64,000 bases of DNA from Synechococcales cyanobacterium GL140_1_metabinner_5_sub (lineage in GTDB: Bacteria; Cyanobacteriota; Cyanobacteriia; Cyanobacteriales; Chamaesiphonaceae), in contig JANYHM010000058.1 of the NCBI GenBank assembly GCA_025359065.1, forward strand, positions 1 through 64,000, given 5' to 3'. The stretch's first letter is position 1; every line of letters starts with the position of its first letter. The position numbers were made by a program, and so were the translations under genes. Of this stretch, positions 44,129-54,075 are shown piece by piece. The notes under the pieces are model-generated. The model saw only the letters and a list, made by a program, of their open reading frames with translations, made no database searches and was not told where the DNA came from.

Positions 44129-44482
44129 CTACATGCTAGCTAATACCGAAATCTTGTCTAACTTTAGTCGATCCAACCCAGAGAGGTCATCCATACTTAA
44201 CCAACCATCGTGCAGCAGCGTCGCGAAGACAAACACCAAAGCAGGTTCCCGATAATCATACTTGCCTTCGATCTCATGGCGCTTGGAGTTCAAAAAGTCA
44301 TTGAGCTTCCAAACCTGTTCTAGGTTATCGATCGAAGTGCATTGCTTGCGAACATCTAGCATGAGAGCTGTAATTTCACGGCCATAAGCAGTCTCAAAAG
44401 CATTCTGGGCAATAGCATGTTCGGCGGCGGACCACATTGTCTCAGTTGTTATTTCAGTCGGCGGTGTCATAGTAAGCTGCAT
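44129..44482 (-). CDS. frp: Fluorescence recovery protein (FRP)
   Basis: 117 residues matching cyanobacterial FRP, which binds the C-terminal domain of active orange carotenoid protein and speeds its return to the inactive form, ending phycobilisome quenching. The central helix reads VWKLNDFLNSKRHEIEGKYD. Against Synechocystis FRP, Trp50, Asp54 and Arg60 correspond to Trp58, Asp62 and Arg68 here; His53 is Asn61. FVFATLLHDGWL follows as the beginning of the head domain. No ocp gene is in the window. Downstream is thiL. Confidence 0.88.
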   Translation of the reverse strand: MQLTMTPPTEITTETMWSAAEHAIAQNAFETAYGREITALMLDVRKQCTSIDNLEQVWKLNDFLNSKRHEIEGKYDYREPALVFVFATLLHDGWLSMDDLSGLDRLKLDKISVLASM

Positions 44483-44745
44483 CGATTCGGAAGTATATAA
44501 ATTTATGGATGTATGGCAATCTATTGTAATTCAGTCACTAATCGAGATGCAGCAGTCATTTGACCCTAAAAAAGAGCTAAGTAGATTGATATATCGTCAG
44601 ATTAGGCTAAATTAAAATTTTAATAAGATTAACTAATCTTAACAAAGATGTTAGTTTTTTCAATGCCTCACCCAGATATTTTTCATCTGAGCCAGAGCTA
44701 GACGGCTAAAATTGCCCAGCTCAGACTCTCATATTTCTCTAAAAT

Positions 44746-45504
<759 letters not shown>

Positions 45505-45604
45505 TCATAAAATCGACAACGCTCCATTTTATCAGCAGGCGGATAGGGCAAATCAAAAAATCTACGAAGCGTATAGAATAAAGCTACTGATTTCTGATGC
45601 CACT

Positions 45605-46252
45605 ATGCGCTTACCTTTACCCCAGTTCTCCGGCAACCCGCGCCACCCTACACACATTGCCGAAGTAATCGAAACCAGTACCACCGAGTTTTTGTCTCAA
45701 TGTCTGTCTTCAGAAGAATTAAAACTGGCTACCATGCCAGATTTTGGCAGCTTTGTGAAAGCGAAAGATGAAGAAACTGGCAACCAGATTTTGGGCGTGG
45801 TTTATGCTGCCACTACTGCCCCGATCGATTCGGTGCATCGAGCCAGAGCACTGGGGTTATCGATCGAAGAACTGCGGGAAGAACAACCCCAAATTTTTGC
45901 GATGCTCAAAACCGAGTTTAAATCGATCATTGTGGGCTATGCCGATCCGCTGGGAAGATATATGCAATATTTACCGCCGCGCCCACCGCAAATTCATCAG
46001 TCAGTTTATGAATGCCCTCCAGAAGAAGTCGTAGCTTTTAGCGAGCAGTTTGATTTTCTGCGACCATTGTTGGAAGTGGCCGGGGCACCTTCCGATGCTT
46101 TGACCGCAGCGGCGATGCGAACAGTCTACAAAATGCGCCAGTTCGATCGAGATTGGCTGATTGCGGCAGGACGGAATTTAAGCCTAATTTTAAGAGAAGA
46201 CTATGATCGGCTGCGCCATATTTTGTCTCAATGTCGGGTTTCTGGTGGATAG
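45605..46252 (+). CDS. HAS-barrel domain protein
   Basis: 215 residues from the ATG at 45605 (MRLPLPQFSGNPRHPTHIAE). The frame is open further upstream into the fabG start, but conserved sequence begins here. The N-terminal half is a HAS-type beta-barrel (FGSFVKAKDEETGNQILGVV), a domain known from the N-termini of HerA-type and ATP synthase-like ATPases; IDSVHRARALGLSIEELREE is also typical of the cyanobacterial form. The rest is helical. Function unknown. Confidence 0.75.
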   Translation: MRLPLPQFSGNPRHPTHIAEVIETSTTEFLSQCLSSEELKLATMPDFGSFVKAKDEETGNQILGVVYAATTAPIDSVHRARALGLSIEELREEQPQIFAMLKTEFKSIIVGYADPLGRYMQYLPPRPPQIHQSVYECPPEEVVAFSEQFDFLRPLLEVAGAPSDALTAAAMRTVYKMRQFDRDWLIAAGRNLSLILREDYDRLRHILSQCRVSGG

Positions 46253-46315
46253 ACGAATTTCACATGTGCCCCAAAAAAGATTCCTGTCGTCTAGATTAAT
46301 TAATTCGATAAGAAA

Positions 46316-46338
46316 GCGCCTGATCAAAGATCAAGCGC
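46316..46338 (-). terminator. Possible terminator for the small membrane protein gene
   Basis: GCGC-TGATC pairs with GATCA-GCGC with one mismatch around AAA. On the minus strand the stem is followed by TTTCTTATC, a modest T-run, about 60 nt after the stop of the 123-residue gene. Confidence 0.45.
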
Positions 46339-46394
46339 CCCAAGAGCATGAATTTCAAAACTGTTGATTTACTGCTTTACTTGACAAGTCTTAT

Positions 46395-46766
46395 TTATTG
46401 CTTGACTTCACAAGTCAAAGGACAAGCAGCATAGGTGGTGGTTTGCAGAACTTCGCTGCTGCCATTTAGCCAGCCCAACCAGCTCACTTCATCAGGATGT
46501 ACACCCTTAGCCGTCAAAGTTGCGGCGGTTGCCACTACTGCAAAAATATTCATGGCCAAAATGCTGCCGGCTACCAACAACACTGCGCTCATTGGCAGAA
46601 TAGGGTGAAGAGCCATAGATAATAGTGCGCCTACAGTAGCCATCACTGCTACTAAAGGAAAACCGACTACCAGCAGACAAACTGCTAGAGCAAAACACCA
46701 TACTAAAAAGCTCTTAGTGACAGCGAGGGAATTCTTTCTGTTCAGGGAATTTTCAGTTACTTGCAT
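46395..46766 (-). CDS. Small membrane protein of unknown function
   Basis: 123 residues with two or three hydrophobic helices (about 18-45, 48-85) and a C-terminal tail with cysteines (TTTYAACPLTCEVKQ). The segments KNSLAVTKSFLVWCFALAV and VSWLGWLNGSSEV appear, from memory, in proteins conserved across filamentous cyanobacteria, but I know no function. GGAGATTAACATC before the ATG is a fair ribosome site. Convergent with the HAS-barrel gene. Confidence 0.6.
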   Translation of the reverse strand: MQVTENSLNRKNSLAVTKSFLVWCFALAVCLLVVGFPLVAVMATVGALLSMALHPILPMSAVLLVAGSILAMNIFAVVATAATLTAKGVHPDEVSWLGWLNGSSEVLQTTTYAACPLTCEVKQ

Positions 46767-47172
46767 GATGTTAATCTCCAGTGGTTTATATGAATACCGG
46801 TTAAGATTCGACGAATTATTGTCTTACTTCCGGCGGGGATCGATTGCTTGGTGTCTTTAATATAAAGGATCATCCCTAATAAGCATGAGACGATCGCAAC
46901 TATTTGTTACATTTGCAAAAACTTCCTGAGTCTAATTACCTACGAAGCTTTGTATTGAATTAATCTTTTACTAAAATAAATCAAATTATTTTGTGATTAA
47001 AGTATTTTAAATTGAAATCCAAAATTCATATACAGCAATCGATCGAGCTACTAATAAGCACCAAAAGCATTTTGAGTGTAAATACTTTCCGCGAGTATTT
47101 GTGCTGGAGCAACCCATCTGCTGAAAATTAGTGGATAATATGAGAAGTTTTGTAACAATATTCATTTATCCC
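46767..47172. other. Intergenic region upstream of the DUF2854 gene
   Basis: About 400 nt, A/T-rich, between divergently transcribed genes. It holds a perfect hairpin AAATACT-AGTATTT (47080-47100, loop TTCCGCG) about 70 nt before the DUF2854 start. No RNA gene or frame is recognised. Confidence 0.35.
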
Positions 47173-47742
47173 ATGTCCCTGCTGCGCCGCATTCCTCTCG
47201 GACCCACCTTGATTAGTATCGGTGGCTTGCTCACCCTGATCGGCTTCGGTGCCTACGCCGTTGATAACCCCACCCTCAACCTGATTGGCTTTTTCTATGG
47301 AGTCCCCCTGCTGTTGGGTGGTTTGGCACTAAAGTCGGCAGAACTGCGTCCAGTCCCCCTAGAAGACCCTGAGCCAGAAATGAAGGAGATCCGCGAGGCG
47401 CAGCAGACTGCGATCCAAAAGCAGATTCGTCAAGATGTAACTAGGTTTCGCTATGGTCAAGAAGCCCATTTGGATGTGGCTCTAGAAAAACTCGGCCTAT
47501 CACCTACCGATGATGAACGCCCAGTAATCAGAGGAATGCGCGAAGAGTTAGTCGATGGCAAGTACGCTCTGATCATGGAATTTTATACCCCCCTGATTCC
47601 CTTCACCACCTGGGAAGAAAAACACGAAAAAATTACTAAGTTCTTTGGCCCTGGCCTTCATGTCACTCTCAAGCGCACCAGCGATGAAGATATTGATGTG
47701 GCATTAATTGTGGGTGAACCGGCTCCAGTTGCCGCCGCCTAG
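47173..47742 (+). CDS. DUF2854 membrane protein
   Basis: 189 residues from the ATG at 47173 (MSLLRRIPLGPTLISIGGLL); an upstream ATG adds 14 residues without similarity. Two membrane helices at the N-terminus (TLISIGGLLTLIGFGAYAVD and LIGFFYGVPLLLGGLALK) precede a soluble domain (VTRFRYGQEAHLDVALEKLG, LVDGKYALIMEFYTPLIPF). The family is shared by cyanobacteria and plant chloroplasts, suggesting a thylakoid or envelope role. No biochemical function is known. Confidence 0.8.
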   Translation: MSLLRRIPLGPTLISIGGLLTLIGFGAYAVDNPTLNLIGFFYGVPLLLGGLALKSAELRPVPLEDPEPEMKEIREAQQTAIQKQIRQDVTRFRYGQEAHLDVALEKLGLSPTDDERPVIRGMREELVDGKYALIMEFYTPLIPFTTWEEKHEKITKFFGPGLHVTLKRTSDEDIDVALIVGEPAPVAAA

Positions 47743-48002
47743 CTTTTTTCTAACCGCACGGCATACCACTGTATATATTGACCTGCACCTAAGTCCAACT
47801 CGCAGTAATTGTCTAATAAGTAAGCTGCCCGCGCTGCTGTAGAAGCTTTTGCCAAAACATCTGCGGGAAAATCGATCTCTCCGTGATTCAATAGAGTCTC
47901 GGAGAGTTTCACTAACATCTCAGCAGCAGTCAAAATTTCTTCTGGCTGGCCACTGGTGAGCACCACATACTCATCTTCTTGAAACATTAATGAATCTGTC
48001 AT
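47739..48002 (-). CDS. crr7: Chlororespiratory reduction 7 family protein (Crr7)
   Basis: 87 residues matching the CRR7 family: MFQEDEYVVLTSGQPEEILT at the start and CELDLGAGQYIQWYAVRLEK at the end. In Arabidopsis, CRR7 is needed for chloroplast NDH complex accumulation; a role in NDH-1 in cyanobacteria is inferred. The ATG at 48002 faces the selO ATG at 48007. It ends 4 nt inside the stop region of the convergent DUF2854 gene. Confidence 0.82.
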   Translation of the reverse strand: MTDSLMFQEDEYVVLTSGQPEEILTAAEMLVKLSETLLNHGEIDFPADVLAKASTAARAAYLLDNYCELDLGAGQYIQWYAVRLEKS

Positions 48003-48006
48003 CTAG

Positions 48007-49425
48007 ATGAATCCTCTTCTTAGCCTAAATTACGAACCCGCCCTCGCCGACCTGGGCAATGATTATTATGACGATGTGGCAGCGGAAGATTTTCCTCAGC
48101 ACACCTTACGCTGGCGCAATGATGACATCTTAGCTCAGTTGGGTTTAGACCCGACCAACGTGAGTGATGCAGATTTTGAGGAAGCTTTTGGTCAGTTCAG
48201 CGGTCATTCTCAGCCAATGTTGGCTCTGCGCTACCATGGCTATCAGTTTGGCAATTACAATCCCGGCTTGGGCGATGGACGGGGATTTCTCTATGGCCAA
48301 GTGCGCGGCATCGATGGCGAGTTGTACGACTTCGGCACCAAGGGTTCTGGCCGCACTCCCTACTCCCGAGGCGGAGATGGGATGCTGACGTTAAAAGGAG
48401 GTCTGCGGGAGGTGTTAGCGGCGGAGTCGCTGCATCGAATGGGGGTCAAAACTTCTCGCTGTTTGAGTGTGGTAGAAACCGGGCTAGACTTATGGCGAGG
48501 CGACGAACCTTCACCCACCAGATCATCAGTAATGGTGAGGTTTAGCCGATCGCACATTAGGTTTGGCACTTTCGATCGACTGCACTATCTCAAACGCCCA
48601 GACTTAACCCGGCGACTGTTAGATCATGTGATTGCCGTTTACTATCCCCATTTAGTTAGCGCAGAAAATAAACATCTGAGCTTTTATCAGGAGTTGGTCG
48701 ATCGAGTAGCAGACTTGGCTGCCCAATGGATGGCTGCGGGCTTTTGCCATGCGGTGTTAAACACAGACAATATGTCGATCACTGGGGAAAGCTTTGACTA
48801 TGGGCCATTTGCTTTTTTGCCCACCTATCAGCCCAATTTCACAGCGGCTTATTTTGACTATGGTGGTCGGTATAGCTACGAAAATCAGCCGGGGATCTGC
48901 AAGCTGAACCTAGAAATTCTGCAAAAGCCTTTGGCGGCGGTTTTGAACCAGGGAGATATGGATGAGGCTTTAGAGGCTTTTGACGATCGATATGCTCACA
49001 GCTATCAAAATTTGATGTGGCAAAAGCTGGGTCTAACGGGAGAAGTTAATGATCAAGGTCTGAAGTTATTGAACGCCACCCTGGAGCTGCTGGATACCAC
49101 CCAAATTGGCTATCATCAGTTTTTTACTTTGGTGACAGAGCGCTGGGCAAGTAAATGGCACGAAGACTTTAATCTGATTCTTGGTGATACTAATTGGCTA
49201 CCAGTAGAGGGCAAGGAGTCGATTAAAAATCTGTGGCAGCAGTTGTATCAACAGTCGATCGGCTCTTTGACCCCTGAGCAGTTGGCGTTAGTTGGTGAGA
49301 CTTTAATAAAAATAAATCCAGCCACGGTGCCTTTGAGACCCTTGATTGAGGGAGTTTGGGAGTCGATCGCTCAAGAAGACAATTGGCAGCCATTTTATGA
49401 TTTGGTGGCAAAAATACGGGCTTGA
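48007..49425 (+). CDS. selO: Protein adenylyltransferase SelO (YdiU family)
   Basis: 472 residues, a pseudokinase that transfers AMP to protein hydroxyl side chains. Typical segments are [20 protein letters not shown] and [19 protein letters not shown], the inverted nucleotide-binding core [18 protein letters not shown], and [20 protein letters not shown] followed by FDYGPFAFL (metal-binding Asn and Asp). SelO acts in redox homeostasis in bacteria and mitochondria. Its start is only 4 nt from the divergent crr7 start. Confidence 0.93.
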   Translation: MNPLLSLNYEPALADLGNDYYDDVAAEDFPQHTLRWRNDDILAQLGLDPTNVSDADFEEAFGQFSGHSQPMLALRYHGYQFGNYNPGLGDGRGFLYGQVRGIDGELYDFGTKGSGRTPYSRGGDGMLTLKGGLREVLAAESLHRMGVKTSRCLSVVETGLDLWRGDEPSPTRSSVMVRFSRSHIRFGTFDRLHYLKRPDLTRRLLDHVIAVYYPHLVSAENKHLSFYQELVDRVADLAAQWMAAGFCHAVLNTDNMSITGESFDYGPFAFLPTYQPNFTAAYFDYGGRYSYENQPGICKLNLEILQKPLAAVLNQGDMDEALEAFDDRYAHSYQNLMWQKLGLTGEVNDQGLKLLNATLELLDTTQIGYHQFFTLVTERWASKWHEDFNLILGDTNWLPVEGKESIKNLWQQLYQQSIGSLTPEQLALVGETLIKINPATVPLRPLIEGVWESIAQEDNWQPFYDLVAKIRA

Positions 49426-49546
49426 TATTCTTCTATTTCACAAAATCATCGCTTATCACTCCCGTCAATGAATCCATTGACAACTTGGGTCAAGTTAAAT
49501 TGTATGATGGCAGTGAATAACAGCCGAAAAATACAGAGAAACAGTT

Positions 49547-50191
49547 TTGGGGATCGAATTACGCAGCTATGTCTATTTAGACAGCCTCCAACCGCAACAT
49601 GCCGCCTACTTAGGCAAAATAGTGCAGGGATTTTTACCGGTTCCTGGTGACAGCTCTCTATGGGTCGAGATTTCGCCCGGTATAGAAATCAACAAAATTA
49701 CTGACATTGCCTTAAAAGCCGCCTCTGTGACTCCTGGGGTACAAATTGTCGAACGACTATATGGCTTGCTCGAAATTCACTCAGCGTCTCAAGGCGAAAC
49801 CCGCGCTGCTGGCAAAGCGATTCTTGCCCATATTGGGGTCAAGAGCAGTGATGGCATTAAGCCTCGGGTGGTTTCTAGTCAAATTATTCGCAACATCAAC
49901 GCTCACCAAACCCAAATTATCAATCGGATGGCCAGGGGACAGATGCTGTTGGCTGGGCAAACATTGTTTGTGTTGGAAGTAGAGCCTGCGGCCTATGCTT
50001 CATTGGCTGCCAATGAAGCCGAAAAGGCAGCGGCAATTAATATTTTGGAAGTTCAAGCTGTAGGCAGCTTTGGTCGCCTGTATTTGGGTGGCAGCGAGCA
50101 AAATATTTTGGCAGGGGCAGCAGCGGCAGTTAGCTCGATCGAGAATGTGGCTGGCCGGGTGCAGCCGCCGATCAAAAATCAAATGGAGTAG
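49547..50191 (+). CDS. ccmP: Carboxysome shell protein CcmP (tandem BMC domain)
   Basis: 214 residues, two fused bacterial microcompartment domains as in CcmP, which forms stacked trimers with a large gated pore thought to pass 3-phosphoglycerate or RuBP. The start [50 protein letters not shown] and [20 protein letters not shown] are characteristic. The start is TTG at 49547, giving the family N-terminus. It is away from any other ccm gene in the window. Its presence indicates a beta-carboxysome. Confidence 0.9.
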   Translation: MGIELRSYVYLDSLQPQHAAYLGKIVQGFLPVPGDSSLWVEISPGIEINKITDIALKAASVTPGVQIVERLYGLLEIHSASQGETRAAGKAILAHIGVKSSDGIKPRVVSSQIIRNINAHQTQIINRMARGQMLLAGQTLFVLEVEPAAYASLAANEAEKAAAINILEVQAVGSFGRLYLGGSEQNILAGAAAAVSSIENVAGRVQPPIKNQME

Positions 50192-50195
50192 CTAG

Positions 50196-50735
50196 ATGTC
50201 AGTTGACCGAGTGGATTGGAGATCGCTACCCTCACCTTTATATTTGCCGGGAGCAGAGTTGGGGTTGGTGGAATGGCCGGGGGCTGTGCTCGATCGGGCT
50301 GATTTGAGTAACTGTAATTTGGTGGGGGCAAATTTGGCTGGAGCCAGTTTGTACAAGGCAATTTTGACTGGGGCGAATTTGGTCGGAGTTAATTTTACCG
50401 GGGCAAACTTGCAGGATGCCGATTTGGGAGAAGCTTGTTTACATCGATCGAATCTTTGTTTTGCTAATCTGCGCGGTGCCAATCTTTGTGGCGCAGATTT
50501 GAGTGGGGCGAAGTTGTATGAGGCTGAGGTGCAAGGGGCTTATTTCTATCGATCAGATTTTAGTGGAGCAAACTTAAGTAAGGCACATTTGTATGGCTGT
50601 TATTTAGTGCGGGCAAATTTGAGCGGGGCTGATTTGAGTGGGGCTGATTTGCGGGGAGCTAATTTATTTCAGGCAAATTTGAGTGGAGCGAATTTAAGCG
50701 GCACTAAATTTCTAGGTGCCAAAAATCTGCAATAG
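50196..50735 (+). CDS. Pentapeptide repeat protein
   Basis: 179 residues made of A(D/N)LXX repeats from about residue 28 to the end (for example ANLAGASLYKAILTGANL). Such proteins form a right-handed quadrilateral beta-helix. There is a short N-terminal segment and no signal peptide. Function unknown. The ATG follows the ccmP stop by 4 nt, so the two are probably co-transcribed. Confidence 0.88.
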   Translation: MSVDRVDWRSLPSPLYLPGAELGLVEWPGAVLDRADLSNCNLVGANLAGASLYKAILTGANLVGVNFTGANLQDADLGEACLHRSNLCFANLRGANLCGADLSGAKLYEAEVQGAYFYRSDFSGANLSKAHLYGCYLVRANLSGADLSGADLRGANLFQANLSGANLSGTKFLGAKNLQ

Positions 50736-50820
50736 AAGATGATAGAAAAATGAGTAAAAATGGCTTGGAGCAAAGTTTCTAGTAAAATTAACAGCATCAG
50801 AATAATATTGCTTGGGAAGA

Positions 50821-51480
50821 ATGCTAGAAGCTTTTACTGCTGGATTACTATTAATCACTGCCTCGGAATTAGGAGACAAAACCTTTTTCATGGCCGTGGT
50901 CTTGGCGACCCGCTATCCTCGCAAGCCCGTGTTGATCGGCGTGGTCAGCGCACTGGCGACCATGACCGTATTGTCAGTAGGCATTGGGCATTTTTTGATG
51001 TTATTGCCCCAATTTTTGCTGCAACATTTACCATCTAATCTGGCTTTTTTAGCCAAGATTACGATTCAGCAAGTCGCTGCCCTTTTGTTTTTCTTGTTTG
51101 GCCTGAAACTCTTATATGAGTCTCGGCAAATGTCGGCGCAGACCGATGAGGAAGTTAGAAATGAAGCCGCAGAAGCTGTGGAAGCAGGAGAGCGCAAGTT
51201 TCAACAGCGCAATACTTTCTGGAAAATTGTGATTGAGAGTTTTGTCCTAACTTTCGTTGCTGAATGGGGCGATCGAACCCAAATAGCCACCATTACCCTA
51301 GCCGCTGCCAAAAACCCGATCGGAGTAACAATTGGTGGCATTCTAGGACATACAATTTGCTCTTTGATTGCCGTGTGGGGCGGCAAAATGATTGCTGGTC
51401 GCATTTCTGAAAAAATAATTACGATCGTTGGCGGATTACTTTTTATCTTGTTTGCAGTTCTCACCATCTGGTTAGGCTAA
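50821..51480 (+). CDS. TMEM165/GDT1 family transporter (manganese exporter Mnx-like)
   Basis: 219 residues with six or seven helices in two repeats, each bearing the family motif: ASELGDKTFFMAV and VAEWGDRTQIATI. In Synechocystis the homologue Mnx moves Mn2+ out of the cytoplasm toward the thylakoid lumen, supplying photosystem II. ATG at 50821 is preferred; TTG at 50812 would add three residues. Its TAA overlaps the stop of the convergent ARPP-2-like gene by two bases. Confidence 0.87.
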   Translation: MLEAFTAGLLLITASELGDKTFFMAVVLATRYPRKPVLIGVVSALATMTVLSVGIGHFLMLLPQFLLQHLPSNLAFLAKITIQQVAALLFFLFGLKLLYESRQMSAQTDEEVRNEAAEAVEAGERKFQQRNTFWKIVIESFVLTFVAEWGDRTQIATITLAAAKNPIGVTIGGILGHTICSLIAVWGGKMIAGRISEKIITIVGGLLFILFAVLTIWLG

Positions 51481-52625
51481 TATTTACGCAGAGCTTTTTC
51501 AGCCTGCTCCCGCACCTGATTATTGATGAGGTATCCCAAATCAGCTTTTTCCATTCGTTTTACTAAACTAGCCAAAGTTTCATTGAGTGAAGCTGCGGCT
51601 TTTTCTAGTTGCCAATTATGCCGATCGAGCGTTTGCAATAAGTAAGCTCTACGAGTCTGTACCGCCGATAGGCCATAAATTTTTAGATATTGCAAATTAC
51701 CATGATCATCTATGATCGACTCGCCAATATAGTTAGTATGGGTTCTATCTAAATCAGTAATGAATCGCTGAAGACTAAAGACTCCGGCCTGATATATTTG
51801 CTGTGATTGAATGGGTCGCTGTAATAAGTCTTCGCTCATCATCGATTGTACGTCGCTCCATTCTTGACGCATCTTAGTTAATGCTGATCGCAGATCAGCT
51901 AAGTTATGAATGCTTTGATCTTTGATAGCACACCTTAATTCTTGAGCCTGACCATAGAGTCCATAGTAATAAAAAGTTTCACCATAGGCATCGGTCAACA
52001 GCATTTCATGCAGGTCTCGATAGTCTTTGGGGTGGGGCAAAATAAAAGCGGTAGCCAGCATCTCGCCCACAAATAACAAGACCCCTACCTGATTTTCGTG
52101 AATTTCAAACACCCGCAAAGCTTCACTCAGATCAGAGATCGATCGACCAGTAATCGAATACTCGGTGCGCGGTGACAAGCCGGTAGACCGAGAGCGTCGT
52201 GAATACTCTTGCCAAGCAATGGTTGGCCCCTTAAAAAACATCCCCATAAAACCCTCCATGGCCATTTCTAACGGCAAAAAACGCAGTGAGTTTTTGTTTC
52301 CCCCCTTATTTTCTCGTTGCGCCATCCGTCGCATAACTTTAACGCCACCAAACTGATCAGACTTATCGCCCAACTGACCACCTAAAGATGCCACTGGCTC
52401 TCCATCATCACTCCAGTTCAACACCAAACCGTGGGGCACATAGCTATGATATAAGGTGTTGTCGTCGGTACTGACAACAACCCGACTATTGTAACTACGC
52501 TTAGCCAATCGTAGATCTTCTCTATAACCCTTACTCACCAATGGTACTAACCTGATTGACCCCCAGACTTGACTAGGAGCAACCTCTAAGTTATGAAGAG
52601 CAATGGTTTCAAGTAGTTTAGTCAT
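51477..52625 (-). CDS. ARPP-2-like protein with C-terminal Fis-type helix-turn-helix
   Basis: 382 residues. The N-terminal beta-rich part (SQVWGSIRLVPLVSKG) leads into a conserved core FLPLEMAMEGFMGMFFKGPT then IAWQEYSRRSRSTGLSP and FEIHENQVGVLLFVGEMLAT. I recall this as the ARPP-2 type of protein linked with ADP-ribosyl-glycohydrolase and phosphatase genes in RNA-repair-like operons; the match is from memory. The last 55 residues (LDRHNWQLEKAAASLNETLA) look like a Fis/HTH_8 helix-turn-helix. It lies 3 nt after the vWA gene, so the two form an operon. Confidence 0.55.
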   Translation of the reverse strand: MTKLLETIALHNLEVAPSQVWGSIRLVPLVSKGYREDLRLAKRSYNSRVVVSTDDNTLYHSYVPHGLVLNWSDDGEPVASLGGQLGDKSDQFGGVKVMRRMAQRENKGGNKNSLRFLPLEMAMEGFMGMFFKGPTIAWQEYSRRSRSTGLSPRTEYSITGRSISDLSEALRVFEIHENQVGVLLFVGEMLATAFILPHPKDYRDLHEMLLTDAYGETFYYYGLYGQAQELRCAIKDQSIHNLADLRSALTKMRQEWSDVQSMMSEDLLQRPIQSQQIYQAGVFSLQRFITDLDRTHTNYIGESIIDDHGNLQYLKIYGLSAVQTRRAYLLQTLDRHNWQLEKAAASLNETLASLVKRMEKADLGYLINNQVREQAEKALRKY

Positions 52626-52628
52626 GAT

Positions 52629-54050
52629 CTAAGATTTAGCAAGAATATCTTGAGCGCGCTGGAGTAAATAGGTTTCTAGTTCATTTAGGCTGCCTTGGCC
52701 ATTAGCAAAACGCATAAAAGCCAAAACAGTAGGCAGATCTTCGGCTTCCCGTATGCCGATCGTCGGCACCAAAGGACTAATTTGCTTCAGCTCATAGTCA
52801 TTAGCATTAAACACCGGGTTGCAGTGGACGATCGAGACCTGTCGCTGGAGATCTATTTTTTTATAGTAAACTCGCAACAGCTCAGCCACTGCCCCTGGCG
52901 GATCATTTTCCCAGCCATCAGAAATTACTACAATCAGCTCCGGCTGCCAATCTAAGGCATCTAAAATAGGATTGGCCAGATCAGTTTGACCTCGGGGCGT
53001 TGCCAACAAAGGGTCAGCCAGTGGAACTGTCCAAAAAGCTTGATATTCTCTAGAAACTTGTTGCAGTAAACAGTCCACAGCTAGGGCAATCCCCAGCGGA
53101 CGACGGCGTTTTTCACGGGAACCCGAGCTAGAGTAGCTCCGATCGAGCACCGCTGCTACTTTCCCAAGTTGCAGAGGAGTATTTTTTAATATTGTCGCTG
53201 CACTTTTGGCCAGCCAGTCAGCTAGTTCTAACCGCTGCTCTTGGCGCTGTTTAAGATCTAGAGATAACAAATAGAGCGCCAGTTTCGTGAGCGGTAGACG
53301 CTGAGGATCGATCGATAATTCCATTTCAGCCTTATGGGCGCTACCTTGCAGCCGCAGCTTTTCCCCTGTCGTCATTTGCCCTTGGATTTTTTCTAGAAAT
53401 ACCTTGCGAGGAATCTGATGCTTTACCGCTAATCCTTCAGCTACAGTAAAGGGCAGGGCATAAATGGCACTGGCGCTATAAAAAGCTTGGCGAAACTTCT
53501 CAAAAATTTCGGTATCAAAGCTTTTTTCCCAGTGACCAAACAAAAAGTTGCTAAGTTCTGGTTCTAGCTTGAGATGAAAGTGAGAAGCGATCGCCCGCAG
53601 CTTTGATCGATATTTAACAGCTTGGAAAGCTAGCTTATCACCTCGGCTATTGATGTAGGCTTGGGCGATCGATCTTGCCCGTCGATTGTTGATGCTTTTT
53701 TTGCGGAGCTGTAATAATAATCCCCATGCTCTTTGGGGCGGCAATCGATCGAGAGTAACAGTAATTAATTGATTCTCAATTGATTGCTTATTGGGGGAGG
53801 CCGATTTACCGGTAGCCAATAATTTGAGGATAATCTGAGCTTGGTTGAAGTGATTAATGCCAGCAGCAAGTGTCAGAGTATAAAGCTGCCGATAGTTACC
53901 CAGAATGTAATCATGCAGAAAATCTAAAGAAATCTTTTGACCATAGCTATAGCTGTATTCATCATAAAATTCACCCTGACCAGTGCAGGACAAACAGGCG
54001 TTAATAAACATTACCAAGTCTTCGCGTTCGACTTGTTCGATGAGCTTCAT
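52629..54050 (-). CDS. vWA-domain protein with helical N-terminus (TROVE-like layout)
   Basis: 473 residues. About 1-290 are predicted helical without recognised motifs. The C-terminal von Willebrand A domain has a complete MIDAS: DRSYS (Asp303, Ser305, Ser307), Thr356 in RGQTDLANPIL and Asp378 in IVVISDGWEN. Helical repeats followed by a metal-binding vWA domain is the plan of Ro60/TROVE proteins that bind small RNAs, but I see no direct TROVE signature. First gene of a two-gene operon. Function unknown; RNA or protein scaffold is inferred. Confidence 0.6.
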   Translation of the reverse strand: MKLIEQVEREDLVMFINACLSCTGQGEFYDEYSYSYGQKISLDFLHDYILGNYRQLYTLTLAAGINHFNQAQIILKLLATGKSASPNKQSIENQLITVTLDRLPPQRAWGLLLQLRKKSINNRRARSIAQAYINSRGDKLAFQAVKYRSKLRAIASHFHLKLEPELSNFLFGHWEKSFDTEIFEKFRQAFYSASAIYALPFTVAEGLAVKHQIPRKVFLEKIQGQMTTGEKLRLQGSAHKAEMELSIDPQRLPLTKLALYLLSLDLKQRQEQRLELADWLAKSAATILKNTPLQLGKVAAVLDRSYSSSGSREKRRRPLGIALAVDCLLQQVSREYQAFWTVPLADPLLATPRGQTDLANPILDALDWQPELIVVISDGWENDPPGAVAELLRVYYKKIDLQRQVSIVHCNPVFNANDYELKQISPLVPTIGIREAEDLPTVLAFMRFANGQGSLNELETYLLQRAQDILAKS

Positions 54051-54075
54051 TTGGAGAGATGTAATCGGTACAGTG

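Noticed and set aside
4468-44599. Similar 20-mers AGTAGATCAATATATCGTCA (4468) and AGTAGATTGATATATCGTCA (44580) in two intergenic gaps
   Set aside because: They differ at two positions. Given about two billion position pairs in 64 kb, several such two-mismatch 20-mer pairs are expected by chance, so this is not evidence of a repeat family.
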